Positions 28,367 through 37,145 of a DNA stretch of 64,000 nucleotides are shown here, piece by piece. Each line of letters begins with the position of its first letter. Position 1 is the first letter of the stretch. The notes under the pieces were generated by a model, which saw only the letters and a list, made by a program, of their open reading frames with translations, was not told where the DNA came from and ran no database searches. Origin of the DNA: Aurantiochytrium sp. KH105 (Eukaryota; Sar; Bigyra; Thraustochytrida; Thraustochytriidae); NCBI GenBank assembly GCA_003116975.1, contig BGKB01000130.1, positions 1-64,000 on the forward strand, given 5' to 3'. Made by a program: the position numbers and the translations under genes.

Positions 28367-29751
28367 CGAGGAAGGAGCATGGCACGGAGGCGCCCCGAGC
28401 GAGGCTGGCTGTGCTGGCGCGGCCCGACCGGCCCGAGCCGAGGGAGGTAAGCGAGGCGAAGCAGGGCGCCAGAGAAGCCGCGGCCGGCCCGCCTGGCGCC
28501 ACTGCTGGCGAGTGGTGAGATGATCTTGGTCGCATCGCGCCGGCAGCGGGCCCATCCGCCAAGGCCTAGCCAGCTGCAGCTGCCAGCTGCTGGCTGCACT
28601 GCCTGCACTGCCTGGTGTGGCTGCACTGGCCTGCACGCGCGGCGGAGGGCAGAGCAGGGTGAATAGATACGAGTTTCTCTCCGGGCCCGGCCCTGAGGCT
28701 TGCTCGCTCGCGACTCCATACCCCCGCGGCACACCTGGCTGCAAAGGCAACGGCGGCTGCCCTGCCCTGCGCTGCGCTGCTCTGCCCTGCCCCGCCACTG
28801 CTCTTCTCCGCAGCCGCTGCTGTGTTTGCATCCGCAATCCAGCCCGCCGGGCGGAATCCGCATCGCTGCCCGCGGCGGGTCGACTCGGCCTTCCTCCCTT
28901 CCTTCCTCCTTTCCTTCCACCTTCCCTTTCCGCCGCCGCGGCTTCAACAACGCGGCCCGGCCGGGCCAGGCGCTCTGTCTGTCTGTCTGTCTGGCTGGTG
29001 TATGTGTGTGTGTGCGTGCGTGCGTGTCTGTGTGTGTGTCTGCGCGTGTCTGTTTGTCTGTGTCTGTTTGTCAGCGGCAGCGGCCATGGTCTGTCGCCAG
29101 CCTGAGAAAGGGCAGCATCGGGCGAGGGTCGATGGCGCCCGTCTCCTGCGTTTCTGGCCGCTCGCAGTCGCTCGCCTCGCCGGGCTCTCTCCTCGACTCC
29201 CGGCGAGGCGGGCAGACGAGCCCGGCCGCGGATCTGCGGTTCCAGGCGGCAGGCAGGCAGGGCGAGCAGGCAAGCAAGCGAGCGAGCGGGAGAGAGCGAG
29301 CGAGCGAACGGGCACCACGTTCGCGGCGCCCGGCTGGCTGGCCCGCCCGCCCGCGATCGAAGTGGGTGAAGGAAAGCAAGGCAGCTTGCACACAGCACGC
29401 GGGTGGATGGCGTATCGCTAGTCTAGCAGCTTGAAGGAGGGATCCATCCATCTACCCGCCCGCGCCTCGGGAAACCGTCCGCATCATGATGCCGGCATCA
29501 TGAGCTGCGCTGCGCTGCTTCTTTCTGGCTGCTGCCGCAGCTCGCCACCGTTTGTCGCAGGCAGCAAGGTAGCGGAGAGAGAGAGAACCGCCCGAGGCGG
29601 AGGGAAGGAGAGAGAGAGAGAGCCTTCCCGCCAGCCACGCGAGGCGAGCCGCGCCGCGAGGAAGACAAGCAGCACACAGCACAGCAGAGCAGCGCAGCGC
29701 AGAGCAACGCAGAGAAGGCAACTCTTGAAGCGAGCGGAAACAGACAAAGAA

Positions 29752-29754
29752 ACA

Positions 29755-29810
<56 letters not shown>

Positions 29811-29812
29811 AG
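29752..29812. repeat. (GAAA)n microsatellite, about 15 copies
   Basis: A near-perfect AAAG/GAAA tract. Confidence 0.95.
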
Positions 29813-29967
29813 GAAGCAAGAGAGGCAGGCAGGAGGCGCACACGCACGCGCAGGCAGGCGGGCAGAGGCGGCGCAGGCGGCGCAGCAGACCTCCTCCGCC
29901 GAGCCGAGCGGCGCGCAGCGAGCAGCACAGCGAGCAGTGCGGCAGCGGCGAGCGAGCGAGCAGACGC

Positions 29968-30046
29968 GGCGTGTCTTGACGTGTCTTGGCGTGTCTTGGC
30001 GTGTCTTGGCTTGGCGCAGCGTGTCTTGGCTTGGCGCAGCGTGGCC
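29968..30046. repeat. GTGTCTTGGC decamer tandem repeat
   Basis: Four head-to-tail GTGTCTTGGC-type decamers are followed by two copies with an added TTGGCGCAGC element. It is a small, young-looking minisatellite. Confidence 0.85.
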
Positions 30047-30887
30047 TGACTCGGCGTGCATTGTCGCTCGAACCGAGCAGACGATTGGTCGAATCCACAT
30101 CCCTACTCAACGCAACGCGACGCGACGCGACGCGACGCGACTCACGCACGTCGAGCTCTACTGGCCGGGCCTGCGCTGCGCAGCGCACGCCCCGACGCAG
30201 CACTCGACCCCGGCAGGACGCGTGGCGCCTTGCTTTCTCTCGCCGAGCGCGACGCCATTCCTTTCCATCCCATTGCATTCCATCCCATCTCGGTCCTCTC
30301 CTCTCGCTCCCTCCGCGCCTCGAGCGCGGCAGGCGAGGGCGGCCCCGCGTCGGCCCTCCGGCCCCGCGCGGCAGCTCCTCGCCGCCCCTCGCTGCCGGCA
30401 TCTGCCCGGCCAGGCGCAGGCGCCGCCGCAAGTCGGGCGCGACGGCCGCGGGCAGAGAGGGCGGGGAGCGAGCGCAGGGCAGGCAGGCAGGCAGAGAGAG
30501 CAGAGGCCAGAACGCAGCGGCAGCAGGCCGCCGCGAGGTCGGGCGGGCGCGCCTGCCTGCCGGCTGCGCCTCCCCTGCACGCAGGCACGCAGGCACGCAG
30601 GCAGGCAGGCAGGCTCTCACAGCGTTGCCGCCGCAACCGGCGCGAGCGAGACTGCCGTGTTTTCGTGCTTCGCCGAGCAAGCCTCCCGCGGGTCGATCGC
30701 ACATTGATTGACTGATTGCAGCGCACGCGGCGCAGGGCGCCGCGCACCGTCCGGAGGCGCACGGCGTCCTCGCGGGTAGTCGGGCAGGCGGGCAGGCAGG
30801 CGGGCAGGCAGGCCGGCCGGCCAGCGAAGCGCCCGCCCAAGCCAGCAGGCAGCAAGCAAGCAAGCAAGGAAGAAAGAAAGACCCACT

Positions 30888-30922
30888 CCCTCCCTCCCTC
30901 CCTCCCTCCCTCCCTCCCTCCC
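30888..30922. repeat. (TCCC)n microsatellite
   Basis: About eight TCCC tetranucleotides roughly 200 bases upstream of the next gene. Confidence 0.9.
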
Positions 30923-31122
30923 TCTCTCCAACGGAGCTAGCTAGCTTGCTCTCGGTCACAAGCGACCGCGTTTCATTTTTTTCGGTCTTCCTCACAGCTA
31001 GCCAGCAAAGGAGGCTTCAGATGCCGCGGGCAAAGCCGCAAAAGCCTCGACGACGAAACAAGCGAACCACTAATTAAACGTAGTTAATCAACTGCGCATT
31101 CTCTTCTCTGAGCACAGAGAGA

Positions 31123-33261
31123 ATGCACAAGCGTCAACGCAGGGCTCACGATCTCTCCACGGCTGACTACGGCAGGCCCGAGTCTGCCGGCGTAAGCGCA
31201 AGCGCCTTTGGCGCTCGCGACGAAACCTCCCACGGTGCCTCGGACCAAGCTCGCGCTTTCCACGGCCTCTACTTGCGCGACCATGCACGCACGCAGGAAG
31301 GCACCAGCACAAACAACAACGAAACGAGCAGAGCACCCGTCGCCGGGCTCTCTCGCGCCCCCCCGCAAGCAGCCGCCGCGCCCGAGATTATAATCGATTC
31401 CGCGGTCTGGGCTCCCGCAGAGATCTTCAATCCAAACAACCTCCTTCACGTCAAGGAAAAACGCCCTTTTGGCGCCACGCGCGGCAACACAAGCGTGCCG
31501 CAGGTCCCAGCACTCGTAGTGCGCATCAAAGCGGAGGGTATCGGCCGCACCGAGAACCTCGCTGTGCGCGCCATGCTCTGGAGCTGCGGCCCCATCACTC
31601 AACAAGCGCGCTTCATTGAGAAAAAGGGAATCCATACGCTCGCACCCAAACATGGCGAGCCCTTCTGCTCCCTTCGTGGCAACGCCAAGATCGAATGCCA
31701 GAGAAACGTCGCTTTCTTCGGACCCGTCGAAGCTGATGGCAACCGAAGAGCGACCTTACGCTGCGTCTTCTCGCGCGCTGCGAGAATACCATGCAAACGG
31801 AATTACATCTCGCTCAAGCTCGATTGCGTGCATGTGGACCTGCCCTCCTCATGGCACGCTCGCAGGAGAGCAGACGTCGAGATCGCGCAGAGTCAGACGG
31901 CAGATGGAGCCGCGCAATCGATGTTGCCGCCGCCTTCGCTGTCCTTTCCTCTGCACCCCGCCGAGTTTCCAGATCCCTCTCGAGTCATAGTTACGCCCTT
32001 TCGAGAAGTCCCTGGTATCCTTACGCGCAGGCTCTCCATCTCTGAAAAGGCCATGTGCCCCCGGGCCTGCGACATGTCTCGAAAGCGCCAAACTCCTCTT
32101 GACCCCTCTGTCTCACCTGCGCTTGCCAACACCGCTTCTTCTTCTTCTTCTTCTTCTTCTGCATCGTCCTCTTCACTGTCGTCTTCCCCAGACTTTGATT
32201 CTGAGCTGGTGTCGAGTAATCCGGCTGCTTCCTTGGCAACGCTAGCCGAATCACAGACACAATCTGAGCACTTTTCTTTACCGCTTTCAAAGAGGCCCGA
32301 GGATCCTTCCACGCCCATTGCTTCAAGTGCCGGCCTGCCCAACGTGTTGGATGCGACGCCTTTCTCAAATCCCAGCACTGATGCCCAGCTTTTTCTTCGT
32401 CTTCAGCAACTACAGCAGCAGCTGCAGCAGCAGCAGCAGCTAGAGCATCACCAGCACCAACACAAGCAGCAGCACGAGGAGCGTATCCTAGAACAGCAAT
32501 TGGCATCTTTGCATCAGCACCAAATGCAACTCGTGCATATGCAGAATCATCAAGCGCGATGTCAAACACAACAGTCAGTCGCAGGAACGAGGACTGACAG
32601 CGTGTTTGCGGAGGGACTTCGAAAGCTAGGTTTACTTCGAGACTCGCCCCCGCGTTCCAAGTCTCCGCCGACGGTCTCTGTGACAGCCGCTGCTTCATCA
32701 GGGGCAAACGCGACTTCGAGCAATGGCACTAGGGCCGTCTTGCGGCCAGATTCCTCCTCATCCTCCTCGTCCTCGTCCGTTTCGAACACAGTTCCCGCCA
32801 CTCCGAGCGACTTGCCGTCTCGTCTACTTCAGGATCTCAGAAACACCAACGAAGGAAAAGCGATCGCCGCAAAATACGACCTGAGCAAACTTTTTGGAAA
32901 AGCAGATGCGCATCAGCACCGGCAGCAGCAGCAGCAGCAAAATCAAATTACAGATGAAGGCTTTGCGACTGTCCATCGTAATGACCTTTGGCAGATGAAT
33001 GCATCACAATTTTGTCCCGCGACTGGACCGCGAACAACTGGCTCCATGCCTTTTCCTCAGCCGCCACCATTTTCCTCGCTGCCTCCTTCTTCTTCGTCTA
33101 ATGCGGCACTCCGAAACCTCATTGCCTCTTCGTCCTCGTCTGTAAGTGCTTCCCTGCCGGTGCATCCAGGCCAAGACCACGGCACCTTGGGCTCTGCAGG
33201 TTCTTCATTAGCCGGAGAACGACAAAGTGAGCATCATCAGCATACCCGTCCCAGTAAATGA
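31123..33261 (+). CDS. Unrecognised Gln/Ser-rich protein
   Basis: The gene encodes 712 residues from the first ATG (MHKRQRRAHD). I do not recognise the family. The N-terminal third (residues ~105-255) looks folded: alternating hydrophobic stretches such as VPALVVRIKAEGIG, LAVRAMLWSCG and NYISLKLDCVHVDLP, with several cysteines, suggest a beta-rich domain. From ~320 onward it is low-complexity: a nine-Ser tract encoded by TCT/TTC repeats (~340), a Gln/His-rich helix (~425-475, LQQLQQQLQQQQQLEHHQHQ), further Ser tracts and Pro-rich segments. A short conserved-looking helix, LPSRLLQDLRN ... AAKYDLSKLFG, lies around 565-595. A nuclear or RNA-binding regulator is possible from composition, but this is only a guess. 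Confidence 0.7.
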   Translation: MHKRQRRAHDLSTADYGRPESAGVSASAFGARDETSHGASDQARAFHGLYLRDHARTQEGTSTNNNETSRAPVAGLSRAPPQAAAAPEIIIDSAVWAPAEIFNPNNLLHVKEKRPFGATRGNTSVPQVPALVVRIKAEGIGRTENLAVRAMLWSCGPITQQARFIEKKGIHTLAPKHGEPFCSLRGNAKIECQRNVAFFGPVEADGNRRATLRCVFSRAARIPCKRNYISLKLDCVHVDLPSSWHARRRADVEIAQSQTADGAAQSMLPPPSLSFPLHPAEFPDPSRVIVTPFREVPGILTRRLSISEKAMCPRACDMSRKRQTPLDPSVSPALANTASSSSSSSSASSSSLSSSPDFDSELVSSNPAASLATLAESQTQSEHFSLPLSKRPEDPSTPIASSAGLPNVLDATPFSNPSTDAQLFLRLQQLQQQLQQQQQLEHHQHQHKQQHEERILEQQLASLHQHQMQLVHMQNHQARCQTQQSVAGTRTDSVFAEGLRKLGLLRDSPPRSKSPPTVSVTAAASSGANATSSNGTRAVLRPDSSSSSSSSSVSNTVPATPSDLPSRLLQDLRNTNEGKAIAAKYDLSKLFGKADAHQHRQQQQQQNQITDEGFATVHRNDLWQMNASQFCPATGPRTTGSMPFPQPPPFSSLPPSSSSNAALRNLIASSSSSVSASLPVHPGQDHGTLGSAGSSLAGERQSEHHQHTRPSK

Positions 33262-33312
33262 GAGCGAGGATACTACCAAACACGTCTTCACAACGCTCAA
33301 GTAGGAAATGCT

Positions 33313-33342
33313 CGTTGTTGTTGTTGTTGTTGTTGTTGTTGC
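33313..33342. repeat. (TTG)n microsatellite
   Basis: Ten GTT/TTG trinucleotides in a 3' flank. Confidence 0.95.
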
Positions 33343-34142
33343 TCATGTGCCATGCCTGTGTATCTGTGTCTGTCCGGCTGTTTGTCCCCTTTTTTGTTCA
33401 TTTTCATAATTATAGCCTCTCCACGCTACCATTTTCTTTCTTTCTTTACGTTCCACCACCCCAGTTTCTGTCCATGTGCTCACACCTTGCCGTGCCACGC
33501 CGCCCACTTTCATTCCTCCTCACAGGCACCGGCAAGACCGCCTTCATTGTAACAATCTTACGCCGCCTTTGCCCCCCCCCCCCCCGTCTCATGCCGCTCG
33601 CTCGATTGGGACTCATTCACTCACTCGCTCACGCACCATTACCAGCAAAGGGAGGGAGGGAAAAACCGGTGCGCCCCTCACAAGACGTGCGCGTCTCCGC
33701 CCCGCGCCCACTGCGGCGCGACTCCACTGGACACCTGCGCCCCGTCCGTCCGCGCCTGCACGGCCGCCGCGTTTAGCGGACGCGGCGAATCATCCTCGGT
33801 CTTGTGCGCGCGCAGCGCCAGTGGTCGGCCCCCCCTCCGCCACTGGCGACCGATCCCCTCACGGCTTCCCCGCACCCGCGCCGCGGCCCCCCGCGCGCGC
33901 GCCCCGCACCCGGCGTGGGCGCCGCCCCCGCGCGAAGGCCCCCCCGCGAGCACGCGCCCCCGGCGCCACTGGGGCGCGCAGGGCCAGTGGCGCGGGGGGC
34001 GGCGCGAGCGAGAGTGGCGCGCCTGTTAGCGGACCCCCCGGCTGCCTCTGGGTCGCCTGCGCCGCGCGCCGTTCTCCAAACCGGGTTCGAGGCAGCCGAG
34101 GCGCGCGGCGGAGAGCGGCGGCGCGGGCGGCGGCGGCGCGGG

Positions 34143-34167
34143 NNNNNNNNNNNNNNNNNNNNNNNNN
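34143..34167. other. Assembly gap (25 Ns)
   Basis: A run of 25 N lies in a GCGGCGGCGCG-rich stretch about 55 bases upstream of the zinc-repeat gene. Its fixed size suggests a placeholder, so the true distance is unknown. Confidence 0.99.
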
Positions 34168-34221
34168 AGGGCGGCGGCGCGCGGGCGCGCGGGGAGCGGC
34201 GGCGCGGCGCGGCGCGGCGAG

Positions 34222-36084
34222 ATGGAGGACGTCGGCGGCGAGCAGCAGGCGCTGGAGGAGCAGACGCAGCAGCACCAGACGCAGCAGCACCAGACGCAGC
34301 AGCACCAGACGCAGCAGCACCAGACGCAGCAGGCGGCGGCGGCGGCGCAGGTCGCGGCGCAGGTCGCTGCGCACCAGGCCGCGGCGGCGGCGGCGGCGCA
34401 GCAGCAGCAGCAGTACCGCATGGAGACGGGCCTGCAGGCAGAGGCCGTCGAGAGCAAGGACGAGGAGGAGCATCGGAGGTTTGGGCGCAAATGCACCTTT
34501 CCGCGCTGCGAAAAGGCCTCGCAGGGCCCGACCGCGTACTGCATCTCGCACGGAGGCGGGAAGAAATGCGGCAGGGAGAACTGCGATAAGCTCGACAAGG
34601 GAGGCGGCTTTTGCGTGTCCCACGGCGGCGGGAAACGGTGCCAGGTGCCCGACTGCGAACGGTCCGCCAAGGGCCCAACGGCGCATTGCATCGCCCATGG
34701 AGGAGGGTCCCGCTGCAAGGTGAACCGATGCGCTAAACTGGATGCCGGCAAAGGCTTTTGCATCGCGCATGGTGGAGGTAAACGCTGCAGTCACGAGAAC
34801 TGCAATAAAGCTGCCCAAGGAAGCAGCGGATTGTGCAAGGCCCATGGAGGAGGGCGCACCTGCAAGATTGATGGCTGCTTGAAGCGGGACATGGGTGGAG
34901 GCTTTTGCATCGCCCATGGCGGCGGCAAACGCTGCGAAGTCGAGGGCTGCGAAAAGTCTGCTCAGGGTGGCACCAAGTGTTGTGTCCGACATGGAGGAGG
35001 AAAACGCTGCCGCGAACCCGAGTGCACTAAATCAGCGGCTGGGTCCACCAAGTATTGCATCCGCCATGGCGGTGGACGTCGCTGCAAGGAGACGGGATGC
35101 AGCAAGCACGCAACGGGCGGTGGCTTTTGCGCCGAGCACGGAGGAGGCCGCCGCTGCAATGTGCAAGGGTGCGACAATAACGCGCTCTATGGCGGAATCA
35201 AGGGCTTTTGCTACTCTCACGGTGGCGGAAAGCGCTGCCGCGAGCCCAATTGCAACAAGGCGCCTCGCGTGCCCACCGAGTACTGCGTGTCCCATGGCGG
35301 CGGGGTTCGCTGCAAGGCGGATAATTGCACCTCGCTGGCGCGCTCGGGCGGTCTTTGCGGCACGCACGGAGGCCGCAAACGCTGTGTGTCTGTGAACTGC
35401 CAAAAGTTTGCCAAATACGGGGGGCTGTGCAAGGCCCATGGAGGAGGTAAACGCTGCCGCGAGCCCCGGTGCACTCGCTTTGAGCGCGCCAATGGCCTTT
35501 GCCAGCATCACCTCTCCCCTGCGGCCGCTGCTGCCGCTGCTGCTGCGGGCAACGTTACGCCCAAGTGCGATGATCCAGGCTGCGATCGCCCCGCGCTCAT
35601 GAATGACGACTTTTGCCGGGTCCACTCGCGTCTGCCGCAGACGGCGCACATCTTGCCGACTGGCATGAACATCTCCCCGCAGCATGTGGGCGGCGATCAA
35701 CCCGGAACTAGCGACCATCAGGGCGGCGCGTCTGCGCCTGGCCCTCCGGGCGCAATGAATGATTACGAGGATGACGAGGAGATTGACGCCAAGTTGCGCG
35801 ATCTTCAGCGCCAAATGAGCATCCTTGAAGCGGCTCGCGAGGAAAGGATCAAGCGTCGTAGACTCAGTGCGCCCACGGGTCCACCCATGGCTCACCCACC
35901 GCATGCCCCGTGGGGCGGCCATCAGTTCTCTTCGCAGGCTGCTGGTCCGGGTAGCTTTCAACCTCACCATATGCAGCAGCAACAGCCGCCGCCGCCCCCT
36001 CAGCAGCAACAACAATCGCAGCAAGATCATGTCGCTGATGGCTATGGGCAGTACTCCTCCAGCACCTCGGGAACGGGCATCTAA
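34222..36084 (+). CDS. WRKY19-type zinc-repeat protein (15 Cys/His repeats, no WRKY domain)
   Basis: The gene encodes 620 residues. After a Gln/Thr/His-rich N-terminus built from a 15-base repeat come fourteen contiguous modules (residues ~90-430) and a fifteenth after an Ala tract (~449-468). Each reads C-x4-C-x(8-11)-C-x2-H, usually followed by GGG[KR]RC so that the next Cys directly starts the next module (for example CQVPDCERSAKGPTAHCIAHGGG). The same repeat occurs in plant proteins named WRKY transcription factor 19 and is common in oomycetes and other stramenopiles. Here no WRKYGQK motif is present. Each module presumably binds one zinc, and a nucleic-acid or protein scaffold role is likely but unproven. 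The C-terminus has an acidic coiled-coil-like stretch (DDEEIDAKLRDLQRQM) and a Gln/Pro-rich tail. The last repeats lack the GGG linker. Confidence 0.85.
   Translation: MEDVGGEQQALEEQTQQHQTQQHQTQQHQTQQHQTQQAAAAAQVAAQVAAHQAAAAAAAQQQQQYRMETGLQAEAVESKDEEEHRRFGRKCTFPRCEKASQGPTAYCISHGGGKKCGRENCDKLDKGGGFCVSHGGGKRCQVPDCERSAKGPTAHCIAHGGGSRCKVNRCAKLDAGKGFCIAHGGGKRCSHENCNKAAQGSSGLCKAHGGGRTCKIDGCLKRDMGGGFCIAHGGGKRCEVEGCEKSAQGGTKCCVRHGGGKRCREPECTKSAAGSTKYCIRHGGGRRCKETGCSKHATGGGFCAEHGGGRRCNVQGCDNNALYGGIKGFCYSHGGGKRCREPNCNKAPRVPTEYCVSHGGGVRCKADNCTSLARSGGLCGTHGGRKRCVSVNCQKFAKYGGLCKAHGGGKRCREPRCTRFERANGLCQHHLSPAAAAAAAAAGNVTPKCDDPGCDRPALMNDDFCRVHSRLPQTAHILPTGMNISPQHVGGDQPGTSDHQGGASAPGPPGAMNDYEDDEEIDAKLRDLQRQMSILEAAREERIKRRRLSAPTGPPMAHPPHAPWGGHQFSSQAAGPGSFQPHHMQQQQPPPPPQQQQQSQQDHVADGYGQYSSSTSGTGI
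34261..34335. repeat. 15-bp tandem repeat CAGACGCAGCAGCAC
   Basis: Between four and five head-to-tail copies are in frame with the zinc-repeat gene and encode QTQQH repeats. Confidence 0.95.
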
Positions 36085-36115
36085 GGGGTCGCTTCTCCGT
36101 AACGTCCCACCCCAA

Positions 36116-36262
36116 GTCTTGTCTGGCTGCCACGAGTCTATATTTTTCTTTGAGCGTATCTTCATTCATCCAACCATCCAACCATCCATCATTTGTTTCC
36201 AAGCATGTCTTGTCTGGCTGCTAAGTATCTATTTACCTTCAAGCTTATCTCCATCTATCTAT
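36116..36262. repeat. Diverged tandem duplication in the zinc-repeat gene 3' flank
   Basis: Copy 1 (36116-36170) and copy 2 (36207-36262) share GTCTTGTCTGGCTGC and then a colinear TATCT/TTCATC-rich tail with substitutions. A short CCATCCAA microsatellite separates them. Confidence 0.8.
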
Positions 36263-36283
36263 CCATACATCAGCACTTTTCAA

Positions 36284-36436
36284 GCCTTGGCGTCCACGCT
36301 CAACGACATCGCCGTTGTGGGCAAGGCACAAGGCCGCTACAAGGAGGCCTTGGCGTACTACGAGGAAGCGTAGTTGATTTACAAGGAAAGTCTTGATGAC
36401 CGGCATCCCTATGTAAAGACTCGCTCTACAACATGA
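36284..36436 (+). pseudogene. Fragment of a kinesin-light-chain-type TPR gene
   Basis: Translating from 36284 gives ALASTLNDIAVVGKAQGRY, then KEALAYYEEA, a TAG stop at 36371, then LIYKESLDDRHPYVKT. This is one complete 42-residue TPR of the kinesin-light-chain type, whose consensus reads roughly LASTLNNLAxVLxAQGRYxEALxxYExALxIYKxxLGDxHPxVAT. After VKT the next repeat's SLYNM is readable only in a shifted frame (TCGCTCTACAACATG near 36420). There is thus one nonsense mutation and one frameshift, and no repeats on either side. It is a degraded piece of a larger, probably multicopy, gene family rather than a local gene. Confidence 0.85.
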
Positions 36437-37145
36437 GAGCCACGCGCCTTCAGATTAGGTGGAGGAAGGTGTCTCGGATTCCGCTGGAAAAGCTCTCATG
36501 CCTTTGAGGCAGGAGATGAATGATCTCAGAATCATCGTGGAAGAAAGCAAACAAGTTATTTGTATTTTGAGAGGTTGGCTTACTTTCAATGTACTTCAAT
36601 ACTGATTGATACACATCACATCATGTTCATCTACTTTCCTCTGAAATCGGATGAATTTGAATGAAGACTAAATCTGACGGCGTGGGCGAACGAACGTGCA
36701 GGCTGTGTGATGGTTTGCTGGCAAAGCACTCAAGGCCAGGTTGTTGACACGCAAGTGCAGCAAGAGTTCCCCCATGAATTGCGCTGTGGGGCTCGGGCCG
36801 AGCATGTGCAGCAGCGGAACAGTCATAAGAAGAGGAGATGTCGATGCGGGAGTCCCGGAAACAGAGCGAGATCAAGTTGATTTAGCCAGCCATTCGCGAT
36901 GAGTGCGCCTCACCTCAATGTTTGAGTCGTAGGAGCAGGAGTTCCGCAATGAGCGAGCCTTCGCAAGAGGAGAGAAAGTTCTTTCTTAGCTTGGGTACGA
37001 TTTGCATGTGCAAACCATCAGCTTGTTGCGTCGCTGTCGCTGGAGCTTGGTTGTGGACCACAAAACTGTAAATGACAAAAAATTATAATGATGATCGACT
37101 GTCTGACAGGGAAGTGGGGTTGGTTCCCCGGCGACCTCTACGAAA
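36437..37145. other. AT-richer intergenic stretch
   Basis: Between the TPR relic and the carrier paralogue. Short open frames only, nothing recognisable and no notable repeats. Part is the 3' flank of the minus-strand carrier gene. Confidence 0.5.

Larger units (their letters stand above)
25591..31122. other. Long gene-free, microsatellite-rich region
   Basis: About 5.5 kb with no recognisable gene. Very long open frames occur on both strands (for example about 600 codons on the minus strand at 27557-29398 and 500 at 29484-30995). They are rich in Ala, Arg, Pro and Gly, run straight through simple repeats and overlap each other, so they reflect high GC with few stops. Repeats include CTG (25818-25840), GGCT (26156-26174), GGCCA (26724-26768), CTCG (28143-28168), GGCTC (28335-28366), GTCT/GTGT (28975-29070), GAAA (29752-29812), a GTGTCTTGGC decamer (29968-30035) and TCCC (30888-30922). 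Confidence 0.6.
33262..34221. other. Intergenic with extremely GC-rich upstream region and assembly gap
   Basis: The first 250 bases are the 3' flank of the Gln/Ser-rich gene and contain a (TTG)n tract at 33313-33342 and C-runs around 33572-33583. From 33.6 kb the sequence becomes almost pure G/C with repeated CCAGTGGCG-type motifs. It includes 25 Ns at 34143-34167 and ends at the zinc-repeat gene. Open frames here are compositional. Confidence 0.6.

Noticed and set aside
27557-29398. 613-codon open frame on the minus strand
   Set aside because: Ala/Arg/Pro-rich translation running through GGCTC and GTCT repeats, with equally long frames on the other strand. No recognisable domain, so it is explained by high GC.
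30060-30120. Possible tRNA T-arm-like GGTCGAATCC
   Set aside because: No matching acceptor, D-arm or anticodon stem can be folded around it.
29484-30995. 503-codon minus-strand frame containing a Phe-Leu-Ser repeat
   Set aside because: The repeat is the translation of the (GAAA)n microsatellite, and the rest is low-complexity and overlapped by other frames.
33476-34723. 415-codon plus-strand frame overlapping the zinc-repeat gene start
   Set aside because: Spans the N gap, is Arg/Pro-rich and lies out of frame with the clearly real zinc-repeat gene.
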